A stretch of DNA of 64,000 bases from DLAJ01 sp964655525 (GCA_964655525.1 CAZZNE010000015.1:33464-97463); one strand, 5' to 3'. Counted from the stretch's first letter, positions 9,823 through 19,000 are shown. The notes: generated by a model not told the origin, from the letters alone. Program-made: numbers and translations.

Positions 9823-9851
9823 ATTATAGCAGTTTCTTCTATTGTTTTCCA
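9823..9851 (-). promoter_or_regulatory. Extended -10 promoter of ispG-polC
   Basis: On the minus strand TGGAAA, a 17-bp spacer ending in TGC, and a perfect TATAAT form an extended -10 sigma-A promoter. The leader of about 40 bases contains a small TCCGC-TTT-GCGGA hairpin (9799-9813) before the ispG ribosome site. Confidence 0.75.
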
Positions 9852-9893
9852 CCGGGATTTGAAAGTCGGATCCATACTTACATTATGTCCCCA

Positions 9894-10397
9894 TCATCCG
9901 CCTCCGATCAGCACAAATTTTCTGCTGTAGCGCATCCGCCCGTCGCTTCCTTTTGCCCGAAAACGCACAAAGATCATGGCATCCTCTTCCTCCCGTGGAT
10001 CAACATAAACCTGTTCCGCCGCCTTTGTCCATGCGCCGTCATTTTGACAAATCTCATATTCCCATGCATCATTTGGAAACACAAAATACAGTCCCTCCGC
10101 CAAAACGGCAGGATGCGCCGATGAAAGTATGCGTTTTACGCCGTTTGTATCATAAATGGTCATAAAAAGCGCCCCCATCGCTGCTTCGCCCTTATCTTTA
10201 CCGCTCTCATAACAGGAACTGTCCGTCAGCCCTTTGCCATACACAGCCTGACTTACAGGCACATATCCCACACGCTCTTCGCAAAGCAAATAAATAAACA
10301 TGGATAGAAAACAAGCGCATAACACCCCTACAGTATGCAGCAAATCCACTTTTTTGTGATTTTTGTGGCAGACGCGCCACGGCAGAAAACACTTCAT
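9894..10397 (-). CDS. Hypothetical membrane-anchored protein, 167 aa
   Basis: A basic N-terminus (residues 1-20) is followed by one hydrophobic segment (about 22-41) and an exported-looking domain of about 125 residues with no recognised motif. One helix and an outside domain suggest a bitopic, extracytoplasmic protein. GAGG lies 8 bases before the ATG. It is isolated on both sides, by the rseP terminator upstream and by the ispG promoter downstream. I see no family resemblance I would name. Function unknown. Confidence 0.65.
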   Translation of the reverse strand: MKCFLPWRVCHKNHKKVDLLHTVGVLCACFLSMFIYLLCEERVGYVPVSQAVYGKGLTDSSCYESGKDKGEAAMGALFMTIYDTNGVKRILSSAHPAVLAEGLYFVFPNDAWEYEICQNDGAWTKAAEQVYVDPREEEDAMIFVRFRAKGSDGRMRYSRKFVLIGGG

Positions 10398-10502
10398 AAA
10401 GAATACCTCAGATCAGCATTTTTATTATATCCCCCTCCCGCATCCTCCGCTATCGGCAGAATGACGATTTTTTCCATGCCTTACTTTCCCGCTGTTTCCG
10501 GC

Positions 10503-10543
10503 ATAAAAAAGAAGTGTCCCGCATTCGGAACACCTCATTTTTT
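10503..10543 (-). terminator. Bidirectional terminator of the pyrH-rseP operon
   Basis: A 10-bp stem GAGGTGTTCC/GGGACACTTC (one or two G-U pairs) with loop GAATGC is followed by T6 on the minus strand. On the plus strand it is also followed by T6. It lies about 40 bases after the rseP stop codon. Confidence 0.85.
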
Positions 10544-10573
10544 GTGCAATCTGTCAGCTTGCTGCGGGATATT

Positions 10574-11671
10574 TCACTTGAGCAGCCGCATAATATCATT
10601 ATACATGACGAATACCATGAGCGCAAGCAGCATGATCACCCCGATAAAGTGTACGACCGCCTCCTTGTCGCGCGGTACCGGCTTCCCACGGATTGCCTCA
10701 ATAAATGCGAATACAAGCCTGCCGCCGTCCAGTGCAGGGAGCGGAAGCAGATTAACAACTCCAAGGTTCGCACTCAATAAGATCGCAAAGTTCAGCATAC
10801 TCGCGATCAGCGTTAAAATGCCGTACTCGGACGCTTCATCATAAACCTCGCCGACCACCTGCGCCATGCCGACCGGCCCGGAAAGATCCTTGACGGATGC
10901 CTCCCCCCGAAACAGCATGAACAGACTCTTATAAGTAACTTTGATCCAGTAACGGACCTCATAATATCCCGCCTTGATCGTGTCGATCGGACTGCATTTT
11001 TCATAAATGCCGCCCGTAAGACCCATGTAATATCGTCCCGCCTGCTCATCATAACGCGGTGTGATCGTTGTCGTATAGCGCTCCCCGTCCCGCTCATAGA
11101 CAACCTTCACATCCCTGCCCTGATTCAGCTGCGAAAATATTGTTACTTCACGGTAAAGATGCACCCTCTCCCCGTTTAGGGAAATGATCTCATCCCCTGC
11201 CATTAATCCCGCCTCTTCAGCCGGATAGCCCTCCACGACGCTGATCAGCTTTGTACCGTCAGTGCCGGACATTCCGACAACGATCAGGGAAAAGAAAAAT
11301 GCAAGCAAAAAATTAAAGATCGGCCCCGCCGCATAGGTCGCGATCCGCACCCACACGCTTGCCGCCTGTAGCGAGCGATCCCGTTCCGTGTCTGGAATCA
11401 GTTCCTGTGCCTGTGCTGCGTCCTCTTCTTTTTTCTTTTTTTCTGACTCATCCAGCCCGTCCTCATTCTCGAAAATACAGGCGCCGCCAAGCGGCAGCAG
11501 ACGCCATGTGTAAAGCGTCTCTTTTCCCTGCCGTTTCAGCAAGATCGGTCCGGCGCCTACGGTAAACTCCACCACACGGACACCGTTCGCCTTCGCGATC
11601 AAAAAATGACCGAATTCATGTGCGATGACGACCACCGCAAATATCACGAGAAACCATAAAATTTTTATCAT
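10574..11671 (-). CDS. rseP: Site-2 intramembrane zinc metalloprotease RseP/RasP
   Basis: Membrane-embedded protease that cleaves transmembrane anti-sigma factors and signal-peptide remnants. The first helix carries the zinc motif HEFGH (His18, Glu19, His22). A PDZ domain spans about 140-205, and the third zinc ligand motif LDGGR is at 314-318, within helices near 290-320. It has a hydrophobic final helix. A Lys/Glu-rich insert (about 70-100) lies between the first helix and the PDZ region. Length 365 matches the family. It overlaps the dxr stop by 4 bases and is the last gene of the operon before a strong terminator. Confidence 0.96.
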   Translation of the reverse strand: MIKILWFLVIFAVVVIAHEFGHFLIAKANGVRVVEFTVGAGPILLKRQGKETLYTWRLLPLGGACIFENEDGLDESEKKKKEEDAAQAQELIPDTERDRSLQAASVWVRIATYAAGPIFNFLLAFFFSLIVVGMSGTDGTKLISVVEGYPAEEAGLMAGDEIISLNGERVHLYREVTIFSQLNQGRDVKVVYERDGERYTTTITPRYDEQAGRYYMGLTGGIYEKCSPIDTIKAGYYEVRYWIKVTYKSLFMLFRGEASVKDLSGPVGMAQVVGEVYDEASEYGILTLIASMLNFAILLSANLGVVNLLPLPALDGGRLVFAFIEAIRGKPVPRDKEAVVHFIGVIMLLALMVFVMYNDIMRLLK

Positions 11672-12843
11672 AATTGTGTATCTCCGGTTAATTGCTTAAT
11701 AAAATCATATGTCTCTGCTTCCGCTTCAAGAATCTCATTTACATTCGGATTATTGACAATCCGATGGGTACTCATACAGTCAGCTATCAGCTCATAAATC
11801 TGTAAAAAGCGTATCTTTTTTTGTAAAAACAAACTGACTGCCCGCTCGTTTGCCGCATTATACACAGTCGGCATCGTACCTCCCGCCTCCGCTGCCGCAA
11901 GCGCCATGGAAAGCCCCGCAAAAGTCTCCATATCCGGTTTTTCAAATGTGAGCTGCGAAATCTGACACAGATCCACACGCCCGCCATCCATCGGTTTTCT
12001 GTCCGGATAAAAAAGCGCATATTGAATCGGGAGCTTCATATCCGGCAGCCCCATCTGCCCGATGATCGAGCCATCCTCATATTCCACGGCGGAATGCAGG
12101 ATGCTCTGCGGATGGATAAGCACCTCGATCTGTTTTATGCCCACATCAAACAGCCAGCGCGCTTCCATAACCTCCAAGCCCTTATTGACCAGCGTCGCCG
12201 AGTCAATCGTGATCTTTTTTCCCATTGACCAGTTCGGATGCTTGAGCGCATCCTCCACCGTCACGCAGGCAAGCTGCTCCTTTGTTCTTCCACGGAACGG
12301 TCCGCCGGACGCCGTGAGCAGGATTTTATGCACACGCCCGCGCGGCTGTCCCTGCATCGACTGAAAAATTGCGCTGTGCTCGCTGTCCACAGGAAGGATG
12401 GAAACGCCACACTCCTTCGCAAGCGGCATGATGATGTGCCCCGCCGTCACAAGCGTCTCCTTATTGGCAAGCGCGATCGTCTTATGTGCTTTGATCGCCG
12501 CAATGGTCGGACGGATACCAATCATGCCGACGATCGCCGTCACAAGCACTTCCGCCTCCGGCATCGCCGCGATCTCCAAAAGACCGTCCATACCGGAAAC
12601 CACGCGCACGGGCAGATCCTTCACGCGCAGCGCAAGCTCTTTTGCCGCCTCGTCGGTCCACATACACGCGATCAGCGGATGAAATTCCCGTATCTGCGCC
12701 TCGATCGGCTCCACACGCATGCCCCCCGCAAGAGCCACAACCTTTAACTCCGGATTTGCACGTACGATTTCAAGCGTCTGCGTGCCGATGGAGCCAGTTG
12801 ACCCCAGAATTGCGATTTTTCTGCTTTCCGCATTTTTTTTCAT
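11668..12843 (-). CDS. dxr: 1-deoxy-D-xylulose 5-phosphate reductoisomerase
   Basis: First committed step of the MEP pathway: converts DXP to MEP with NADPH and a divalent metal. Seen are the nucleotide-binding GSTGSIGTQTLEI, ANKETLVTAG and the metal-site segment VDSEHSAIFQ, plus the C-terminal helical domain. The frame opens 10 codons earlier, but GGAGG lies 6 bases before the ATG at 12843, giving 391 residues, the usual length. It lies between cdsA and rseP (4-base overlap with rseP), the common Firmicutes order. Confidence 0.96.
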   Translation of the reverse strand: MKKNAESRKIAILGSTGSIGTQTLEIVRANPELKVVALAGGMRVEPIEAQIREFHPLIACMWTDEAAKELALRVKDLPVRVVSGMDGLLEIAAMPEAEVLVTAIVGMIGIRPTIAAIKAHKTIALANKETLVTAGHIIMPLAKECGVSILPVDSEHSAIFQSMQGQPRGRVHKILLTASGGPFRGRTKEQLACVTVEDALKHPNWSMGKKITIDSATLVNKGLEVMEARWLFDVGIKQIEVLIHPQSILHSAVEYEDGSIIGQMGLPDMKLPIQYALFYPDRKPMDGGRVDLCQISQLTFEKPDMETFAGLSMALAAAEAGGTMPTVYNAANERAVSLFLQKKIRFLQIYELIADCMSTHRIVNNPNVNEILEAEAETYDFIKQLTGDTQL

Positions 12844-12876
12844 CGCTGCCCTCCATCTTATCATGATCAGCACTGT

Positions 12877-13764
12877 TTATGCCAAAAGAAAAATCCCTAA
12901 AAAATAAATGAGCGGCGCCGTCACGATCACACTGTCGAAGCGGTCCATAATACCGCCATGCCCCGGGATCAGCTTTCCATAATCCTTAATATCATGATCG
13001 CGCTTAATACCCGATGCTGCCAGATCGCCGAGCTGGGAAAGCACGGAGCCGATGCCGCCGATCAGGGCAAAATAGAGTGCCTGATTCGGCAGCGCAAGCG
13101 CATTTGTTTTTTGCAATATAAATCCGTAAAGAAAACCGATCAGTGCCGCGCCCAAGATGCCGCCGACCGAGCCTTCTATGGATTTCTTCGGGCTTAACAC
13201 GGGCGCAAGCTTATGCTTTCCGAATGTCCTGCCGACAAGGTAGGCACAGGTATCGCTGATCCAACTGCTGATAAACACAAGCCATACAAGGTAGAAGCCC
13301 CCGTACCACTCGCGGATCAGCCAGATAAAGGAAAGCATGACAGGCGCATAGACACAGGCAAAAAAGGTTCTGATCGGCACATCGCACTTTGATTTCGGAA
13401 ATGTCAGCACATAGACCGCCATCAGGCACAGTAATGTAATGAGCATGACCATCAGACATGCAAACGCGGCTGCTGCCGCCCCCGTTATCGTAAGCTTCAC
13501 ATCCCCGCCTGCGCGAAGAAGGCCAAGCCCTGAGCCATATAGATACATCAGCGCATCATAACAGGTAATGCCGATGACGCCGATGATCTCATAAGCATTG
13601 GGTCTTTTTCCTTTTTCATTTACTCCCATCGCCCTCGTCAGCTCCAAAAAGCCGATCAGGGACACGGCGTAAATCGTGAGCAGCAATACCCAGTCCCCTG
13701 CCCAGATAGCGCCAAACGCCAGTATTACAAGCACGATCCCACTGATTGTTCTTGTCAGAAACAT
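12877..13764 (-). CDS. cdsA: Phosphatidate cytidylyltransferase CdsA
   Basis: Makes CDP-diacylglycerol from phosphatidate and CTP, the branch point of phospholipid synthesis. An integral membrane protein of 295 residues with about eight hydrophobic segments. The C-terminal signature (SSWISDTCAYLVGR, then KSIEGS, then PGHGGIMDRFDS) is the CDS family hallmark. A frame opening at 13995 overlaps uppS and lacks a ribosome site. The ATG at 13764 has AGGGGG upstream and starts 19 bases after uppS. Part of the pyrH-rseP operon. Confidence 0.96.
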   Translation of the reverse strand: MFLTRTISGIVLVILAFGAIWAGDWVLLLTIYAVSLIGFLELTRAMGVNEKGKRPNAYEIIGVIGITCYDALMYLYGSGLGLLRAGGDVKLTITGAAAAAFACLMVMLITLLCLMAVYVLTFPKSKCDVPIRTFFACVYAPVMLSFIWLIREWYGGFYLVWLVFISSWISDTCAYLVGRTFGKHKLAPVLSPKKSIEGSVGGILGAALIGFLYGFILQKTNALALPNQALYFALIGGIGSVLSQLGDLAASGIKRDHDIKDYGKLIPGHGGIMDRFDSVIVTAPLIYFLGIFLLA

Positions 13765-13783
13765 GTTTTTTCCCCCTGTCTTC

Positions 13784-14482
13784 TCACACTTTGCCGTACC
13801 GGCGATCCCTGTCCTGATAGGCCTCCACCGCTTTCTGCAATTCCTTTCCGTCAAAATCCGGCCACGGTACAGGCGTAAAATAGAACTCGGAATAGGCAAG
13901 CTGCCAGAGCAGGAAATTCGAGAGTCGCTGTTCCCCGCTCGTGCGTATGAGCAGATCCGGCGCCGGAATACCCGCCGTATCCAAAGATGCCTCAAACAAC
14001 TCCGTCGTGATCTCCTCGGTAAGAAGCTCTCCCGCCTTTACCTGCGCAGCAATTTTCTGAACAGCGCGCAGAATCTCATCACGGCTTCCATAATTGAGTG
14101 CAACGATAAAATTCAGACCGTCATAATCCTTTGTCGCTTCCTCCAGCTCCGCGATCTGACGCTGAAACTCATCATCTAAGCCCGCCCGGTCACCGATCAC
14201 GCGCACGCGCATATTATTTTTTTTCGCCGTCTTCTTACAGGTGGAAAGATAGCTTTTTAAGAGCTTCATGAGCGCCGCGACTTCATCCGACGGTCTGCTC
14301 CAGTTTTCGGTGGAAAACGCATATACCGTCAGATAACGGATTCCCATATCATGCGCCGCGCGACAGACGACCTCAACATTTTTTGCGCCCTGCACATGCC
14401 CGTAATTACGGGGCATTCCCTTGCTTTTTGCCCAACGTCCGTTTCCGTCCAAAATGATCGCCACATGCTGCGGTATTTTCAT
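13784..14482 (-). CDS. uppS: Undecaprenyl diphosphate synthase
   Basis: Cis-prenyltransferase that extends farnesyl diphosphate to the C55 carrier lipid for peptidoglycan and other envelope polymers. The N-terminal catalytic motif DGNGRWA starts at Asp12. The C-terminal diphosphate-binding region is RTSGEQRLSNFLLWQ followed by SEFYF. Length 232 is standard. GGAGGG precedes the ATG. A hairpin-rich gap of about 145 bases separates it from frr, so it may have partly separate expression from pyrH-frr. Confidence 0.96.
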   Translation of the reverse strand: MKIPQHVAIILDGNGRWAKSKGMPRNYGHVQGAKNVEVVCRAAHDMGIRYLTVYAFSTENWSRPSDEVAALMKLLKSYLSTCKKTAKKNNMRVRVIGDRAGLDDEFQRQIAELEEATKDYDGLNFIVALNYGSRDEILRAVQKIAAQVKAGELLTEEITTELFEASLDTAGIPAPDLLIRTSGEQRLSNFLLWQLAYSEFYFTPVPWPDFDGKELQKAVEAYQDRDRRYGKV

Positions 14483-14498
14483 TCCCTTCCCTCCTCAA

Positions 14499-14556
14499 AA
14501 GAATGCTTCGCATTCTTCACATTCTTTCAAAGAATCTGTCCTTGACAGATTCTTTT
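14499..14556. repeat. Two AAAGA-framed hairpins between frr and uppS
   Basis: AAGAATGC-TTC-GCATTCTT (8 bp, 14499-14517) is followed by AAAGAATCTGTC-CTT-GACAGATTCTTT (12 bp, 14529-14555). An alternative pairing ATTCTTT/AAAGAAT joins the two. They match other intergenic hairpins in the window (outer AAAGA/TCTTT, changing cores, loops of about 3 bases). On the frr-to-uppS transcript they could act as a partial terminator or processing site. Confidence 0.7.
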
Positions 14557-14582
14557 GCAAAAATGTGCCTATCGTCAGATAA

Positions 14583-14617
14583 GGGCGCACCCGCATGCAA
14601 GCATGCCGTGCGCCCCC
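14583..14617. repeat. GC-rich inverted repeat after frr
   Basis: GGGCGCAC and GTGCGCCC flank an inner GCATGC-AA-GCATGC palindrome, about 10 bases past the frr stop. The stem is strong but no T-run follows on the minus strand, so it is better seen as an mRNA-stabilising or attenuating hairpin than a classical terminator. Confidence 0.6.
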
Positions 14618-14626
14618 CATTTTCGC

Positions 14627-15175
14627 TTATACCGTCATGATCTCTTTTGATTTGCTCTCAACGAGCGTGTCAACTTCCTTAATGTACTTATCCGTTGCCT
14701 TTTGAAGCTGTTCCTCAAGCTGCTTTACCTCATCCTCCGAGATTTCCTTGCTGAGCTTCTTCACTGCATCATTACCGTCGCGTCTGGCATTACGGATAAC
14801 AACTTTATTGTCCTCGCCCTTTTTCTTGATGTCCTTGACGAGTTCTTTTCTGCGCTCCTCCGTCAGTTCGGGAAATACCAGTCTCACAACCGTTCCGTCG
14901 TTCGACGGCGTGATTCCGACATCCGACATCATGATCGCCTTCTCGATCTCCTTGATCAGCGATTTTTCCCAGGGTGCGATCTGAATCATTCTTGCCTCAG
15001 GAACCGTGATATTACCGACACTCTGAATCGGCGTCGGCGTTCCGTAATAATCCACCTTGATCTTATCCAGTATATGCGGATTGGCACGCCCCGCACGGAT
15101 CGTCTGAAAATCTGCCTGCAAAAACTCAAGCGCTTTCTGCATTTTTTCCTCGTACTGCACTAATCTTGCGTCCAT
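14627..15175 (-). CDS. frr: Ribosome recycling factor
   Basis: With EF-G and IF3, splits post-termination ribosomes. 182 residues, the exact family size, with typical segments: AGRANPHILDKIKVDYYGTP, IQIAPWEKSLI and a Lys/Glu-rich helical end (VKDIKKKGEDNKVVIRNARR). GGAGG of its ribosome site overlaps the end of pyrH, whose stop is one base upstream, so the two are translationally coupled. Confidence 0.98.
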   Translation of the reverse strand: MDARLVQYEEKMQKALEFLQADFQTIRAGRANPHILDKIKVDYYGTPTPIQSVGNITVPEARMIQIAPWEKSLIKEIEKAIMMSDVGITPSNDGTVVRLVFPELTEERRKELVKDIKKKGEDNKVVIRNARRDGNDAVKKLSKEISEDEVKQLEEQLQKATDKYIKEVDTLVESKSKEIMTV

Positions 15176-15176
15176 A

Positions 15177-15884
15177 TTAATCCTCCCTGACCACGGTCAC
15201 TTCCGTACCGCCAAAATCACCCTTTATCGCATTTACAATACTGTTTTTTTCATTCAGTCCGAATACACGCATCGGCATCCGGTTGTCTCTGGCTAAAATG
15301 GATGCCGTCATGTCAACGACCTGCAGATTGCGTGCGATCACTTCGTCGATCGAAACCTTGTCGTACTTTTTGGCCGCGGGATTTGTCCTTGGATCGTCAT
15401 CATAAACGCCGTCGATCGCCTTTGCAAGCAGGATTACGTCAGCCTCCACTTCGACCGCACGCAGCACCACTCCGGTATCCGTGGAAAAATAAGGATGTCC
15501 GGTTCCTCCTGCAAAAAACACGACCATACCCTTTGAGAAGTATTTGTTTGCACGATCCTTAGAAAAGAGCTTTGTAAAGGAACCGCACTCAAACGGCGTC
15601 AATACATTCGTCATCAATCCGACGCTTCTGCATACTTCAGACACATAAATGCAGTTCATGATCGTTGCCAGCATACCAATCTGATCGGCTTTGGTACGGT
15701 CGATGTTCTCACTTGACCGCCCCCGCCAAAAATTGCCGCCGCCGATCACGACACCGACTTCGATCCCGTCCTCGACAAGCTGCTTGATCTGCAATGCAAC
15801 CTCTCTGACCGTCGCCTCATCGAATCCGGTCTTCTTATCGCCCGACAACGCTTCTCCGCTCAGCTTCAATAGAATACGCTTCAT
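15177..15884 (-). CDS. pyrH: UMP kinase
   Basis: Phosphorylates UMP to UDP in pyrimidine nucleotide synthesis; a hexameric amino-acid-kinase-fold enzyme. Seen are LKLSGEALSG at the start, VVIGGGNFWRGR, the GGTGHPYFSTDT loop and the KAIDGVYDDDPR nucleotide region. 235 residues. GAGGAGAG lies upstream of the ATG. A weak promoter-like TTGAGA/TAAAAG pair with a 17-bp spacer lies in the 100 bases upstream, after the bactofilin gene, so this probably starts the pyrH-frr-uppS-cdsA-dxr-rseP operon. Confidence 0.98.
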   Translation of the reverse strand: MKRILLKLSGEALSGDKKTGFDEATVREVALQIKQLVEDGIEVGVVIGGGNFWRGRSSENIDRTKADQIGMLATIMNCIYVSEVCRSVGLMTNVLTPFECGSFTKLFSKDRANKYFSKGMVVFFAGGTGHPYFSTDTGVVLRAVEVEADVILLAKAIDGVYDDDPRTNPAAKKYDKVSIDEVIARNLQVVDMTASILARDNRMPMRVFGLNEKNSIVNAIKGDFGGTEVTVVRED

Positions 15885-15928
15885 GCCGTTCTCTCCTCTA
15901 TATTCAGGCTTCTTTTATTCACATATAT

Positions 15929-15998
15929 GAAATTTCTCAACTTCGAAAGAATCGCATAGCCCGATTCTTCGAAAGATTTGCGCGCAGCGCAAATCTTT
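15929..15998 (+). repeat. Intergenic repeat with two variable hairpins
   Basis: A GAAATTTCTCAA arm is followed by AAGAATCG-CATAGCC-CGATTCTT and then AAAGATTTGCGC-GCA-GCGCAAATCTTT (12 bp, 15972-15998). The arm and the AGAATCGC..TAGC..GATTCTTCGAAAGA portion clearly match the array at 22545-22682. It begins next to the bactofilin stop, so the 12-bp hairpin may also end that transcript. Confidence 0.75.
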
Positions 15999-17567
15999 TT
16001 ATATCTTCGCGGTCTTCTTGAACTCATCAAAGAATGCAGTCGGATTAACATCCGCATAGCACTGAGAGCACATACCTTCCACAACCGCACCGTTGTTAAT
16101 CTGAACGGACTTAGACTTGATATTGCCCATGACGATTGCGGAGGTGTCTAAGATGACAGGTCCTTTGACATCAATATCGCCCTTGACCGCTCCTGCGACC
16201 ACTGCGCTTGTTGCCATGATATTACCGATGATCACAGAGCTCTGTCCAACCTTTACGCTTCCGAGAGAATTCACCTCACCGACAATCTTTGCCGACTCTG
16301 CATAAATCTCAGCTGCCTTGGAATTACCATTGACTACACCGGTCACATCCAGTTTGCCGAGAATTTCAATATTACCTGTGATCGTTCCGAAGATTTCTAA
16401 AGATCCTTTCGATATAATATCACCCGTGATCGTCATCCCCTCCGTGATCACGGATTTCTCGTCGCTTGCTACCGCGTTCTCGCCAAATAACTCCTCCTGC
16501 ATGTTCACAACCCCTTCCTTCTCCACTTCTTTTTCTTCCTCGTTTACTGCTGTACTATCCATTTCCATTACTTCTTCTGACATTCTGTCTGCCTCCGCTT
16601 CTTTTATGATTTCTGTTTCTGCTGCCGTATCCGGCATGCTTTCCTCTATCCTATTATTTTCTGCCGTACCCGGCATACTTTCCTCCATCATGCTGTTTTC
16701 AGACACATCCGGTATGCTTTCTTCTATCATACCGCTTTCAGATGCATCCGGCACCAATTCTACTTCCAAAGTCGATGCTCCAAACAGCTCCGCCGTACTT
16801 TCTTCGATCACGGCTTCTGCCTCCGCCGGCTCGCTCATAGTATCGTACGTTTCTGCCGTTGTCAGGATGTCTGTCTCCAACGCTTCTTCTGTCGTTTCGA
16901 CCATCTCAGTCCCGTCTTCCGTCATGTCGCTTCGCATTTCCACATCTGCTGCGTTATCCGTCATGCCGTCTGACATGATCTCATCCGCCGCGATATCCGG
17001 CTCTGCTACAGTCATCTCCGGTATATCCGCCATCTCCGCAGCCGCCTGTGCCTCATCTGCTGTGGTATCCGGTTCTTCCACGTTCTTCTCCACAAGATCT
17101 CCGGCTTCTGCCGTCAGATCGAATAGCTCCGCCAACAGCTTGTCTTCTTCGCTCTGCCCATCTTCTGTGCTGTCCTCCGAAGCCAAGACGGTATCCAATA
17201 CAGACTCCTCCGCCTCAGAACCACTCTCCGCCGCCTCAAGCAGTTGCGCCAGCTCCATTTCCGCCTCTTCCAATTCTGCTCCGGTTTCTTCCGATACGGC
17301 TTCATGCTCTAAGGTACTCTCCGATGCTTCTGCAAAGCTCTCCGACTCCACAAACAGTTCAGCAAGCAGCTCGTCTTCCTCAGTCTGCGCTTCTCCCGTC
17401 TCCCCAAATGCCGCCGAATCCGGTTCTGTCTCACTCACCGCGTCAAGCCGGTCTACCATATCGGCAAGCGTCTGGCTTTCTGCCTGCTCGGCATCCGCCG
17501 TTTCGTCAGGCATCAATTCGCTGACGGCCTGCGATAAGTCTTCCTTTAAGTCCGAAAAAAATCCCAT
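15999..17567 (-). CDS. Bactofilin with a very long acidic N-terminal extension
   Basis: A polymer-forming cytoskeletal protein. The C-terminal part (about 370-500) has the repeated Gly/Val/Ile beta-helix pattern of bactofilins (EGMTITGDI, GSLEIFGTITGNI, VKGPVILDTSAIVMGNI). Bactofilins are usually 100-200 residues; here 522, because residues 20-365 form an acidic, low-complexity Glu/Ala/Asp/Ser/Thr/Met stretch. That stretch repeats a short motif: LLAELF at 67-72 and 144-149, AELFG at 259-263 and EELFG at 358-362. The start MGFFSDLKEDL could be an amphipathic membrane-binding helix. It is followed by a polysaccharide deacetylase and LtaS-like gene upstream, which fits a role in positioning envelope enzymes (inference). 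Confidence 0.85.
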   Translation of the reverse strand: MGFFSDLKEDLSQAVSELMPDETADAEQAESQTLADMVDRLDAVSETEPDSAAFGETGEAQTEEDELLAELFVESESFAEASESTLEHEAVSEETGAELEEAEMELAQLLEAAESGSEAEESVLDTVLASEDSTEDGQSEEDKLLAELFDLTAEAGDLVEKNVEEPDTTADEAQAAAEMADIPEMTVAEPDIAADEIMSDGMTDNAADVEMRSDMTEDGTEMVETTEEALETDILTTAETYDTMSEPAEAEAVIEESTAELFGASTLEVELVPDASESGMIEESIPDVSENSMMEESMPGTAENNRIEESMPDTAAETEIIKEAEADRMSEEVMEMDSTAVNEEEKEVEKEGVVNMQEELFGENAVASDEKSVITEGMTITGDIISKGSLEIFGTITGNIEILGKLDVTGVVNGNSKAAEIYAESAKIVGEVNSLGSVKVGQSSVIIGNIMATSAVVAGAVKGDIDVKGPVILDTSAIVMGNIKSKSVQINNGAVVEGMCSQCYADVNPTAFFDEFKKTAKI

Positions 17568-17613
17568 CTTTTAACCACACCTTTCCGCAACACCCTGCGT
17601 ATCTGTTCAGGCG

Positions 17614-18831
17614 TTACTCGCTCTCTTCATCCGCTTTTACCTGCTGAATTCGTGCCGTGTCCTCCGTGATCGGCAGGATGACGGTATTTTCCATCTGTAA
17701 AATGCGTTCTATGATCACCGGCAGTGCCTCAACAGTTGAATGCTTTCCTGACGCATCATGCATCAGCACGATCGCCGTGCGATATCGTTCCATATTGTTC
17801 GTTACATTATCCGCCAGCTGTGCCGCCGAAAGTCTCACACTACCCGCATCTCCGTTTACAACGTTCCAATCGAAATAAATGATGCCCCGCTCATTCAAAA
17901 CATCAATCAGTTCCTGCACATCCGTACTGCTGAGCGCATTGCTGCTTCCCCCCGGAAAACGGTAAAAACAGCTTGTCATACCGGTCATGTCATACAGATA
18001 ACTGCGGATTTTCTCTAAATCCTCGGTGAACGCTTCCGTCGATGCGTAAATCTCACCATACCGGTGACTGTAGGAATGCATCCCCAGCGTATGACCCCTC
18101 TCCAAAATGAGCCGATACATTTCCTGCGAATGCTCATCTGTCTTACCCACGACAAAGAAGGTTGCCTTCACGCCATAACGGTCTAAGATATCCAAAATTT
18201 CTTCGGTATTGCTGCTAGGCCCGTCATCAAATGTCAGGTACACCTTGCGGTAATCAGGATACAGCTGCTCTCCGGTTAATTCCGCATCCTCCTCCGCTTC
18301 ACTCTGCGCGTCCGTGCTATCTTCGGATTGTCCGTCGCCATCTGCAGCGCCGTCATCCGTATGCATATCCGCTCCGTCACCGGCTTGTCCCGCGTCATCA
18401 CTGACAGGCTCCGGAACCTCTTCGCCCGACACGCCGCTTTCGCCAATTTCCGCCTCCTCTGACGCGCTATACATCGGTGTGCCGCCCATCAGCATGCCGT
18501 CCGGCGATACGCCGTCTATCGCATTCGTTCCCATCACGGGGTCCGCACTCCCGTCCGCCTGTGCAAGATAGCCGGCTACTCCTCCACCCGAAGAAAGCCT
18601 CCGTGAATCGCTCATCTGTGCGGCAAGCCGCATTTCGCGCGCCGCCTCAAGTTCCTGCACTTTCTGCTCTAATCTGCCTACCTTGAAAAAAAGAATGATA
18701 CACAGAAGCACAGGCAGCAGGATTGCCAAAATGACCGTCAGCACAATGATTTTCTTTAATCGATTGATCCGCCGTCTCCGCTCCGCCTGTGTTCTTTCGG
18801 GCTTTTCCGGCGCCTTCTCTACCTCTGCCAT
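17614..18831 (-). CDS. Membrane-anchored polysaccharide deacetylase (NodB/CE4)
   Basis: Probably removes acetyl groups from peptidoglycan or another surface glycan outside the cell. A basic N-terminus precedes one membrane helix (about 27-50), a short coiled coil, and an acidic Ser/Asp/Gly-rich linker (about 75-190). The CE4 domain then begins at KVYLTFDDGP: FDDGP 201-205 (catalytic base and metal Asp), HSYSH 252-256 (metal His pair) and RFPGG 291-295. Start set at ATG 18831 with GGAG 7 bases upstream. An ATG 7 codons earlier is possible. Lies between the bactofilin and LtaS-like genes. Confidence 0.92.
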   Translation of the reverse strand: MAEVEKAPEKPERTQAERRRRINRLKKIIVLTVILAILLPVLLCIILFFKVGRLEQKVQELEAAREMRLAAQMSDSRRLSSGGGVAGYLAQADGSADPVMGTNAIDGVSPDGMLMGGTPMYSASEEAEIGESGVSGEEVPEPVSDDAGQAGDGADMHTDDGAADGDGQSEDSTDAQSEAEEDAELTGEQLYPDYRKVYLTFDDGPSSNTEEILDILDRYGVKATFFVVGKTDEHSQEMYRLILERGHTLGMHSYSHRYGEIYASTEAFTEDLEKIRSYLYDMTGMTSCFYRFPGGSSNALSSTDVQELIDVLNERGIIYFDWNVVNGDAGSVRLSAAQLADNVTNNMERYRTAIVLMHDASGKHSTVEALPVIIERILQMENTVILPITEDTARIQQVKADEESE

Positions 18832-19000
18832 ATGCGCTCTCCGAAGGAACATCTGTTTCCGTTCCTTTCACACGATTACCATTATAACATATCTATCCCC
18901 CTGCGGGCAAGTACATAACTCATATCTGATCATATCCGAAAAAACATCCGCTTATCCCGAACCCGGGCAGGTATCAGACTGCCATTGCTCCTCCTGCCTC

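Noticed and set aside
16318..17574. 418-codon open frame on the plus strand
   Set aside because: It is fully antisense to the bactofilin gene and reads as Ser/Thr/Ala-rich low complexity, the mirror of the acidic repeat arm. No ribosome site or family resemblance.
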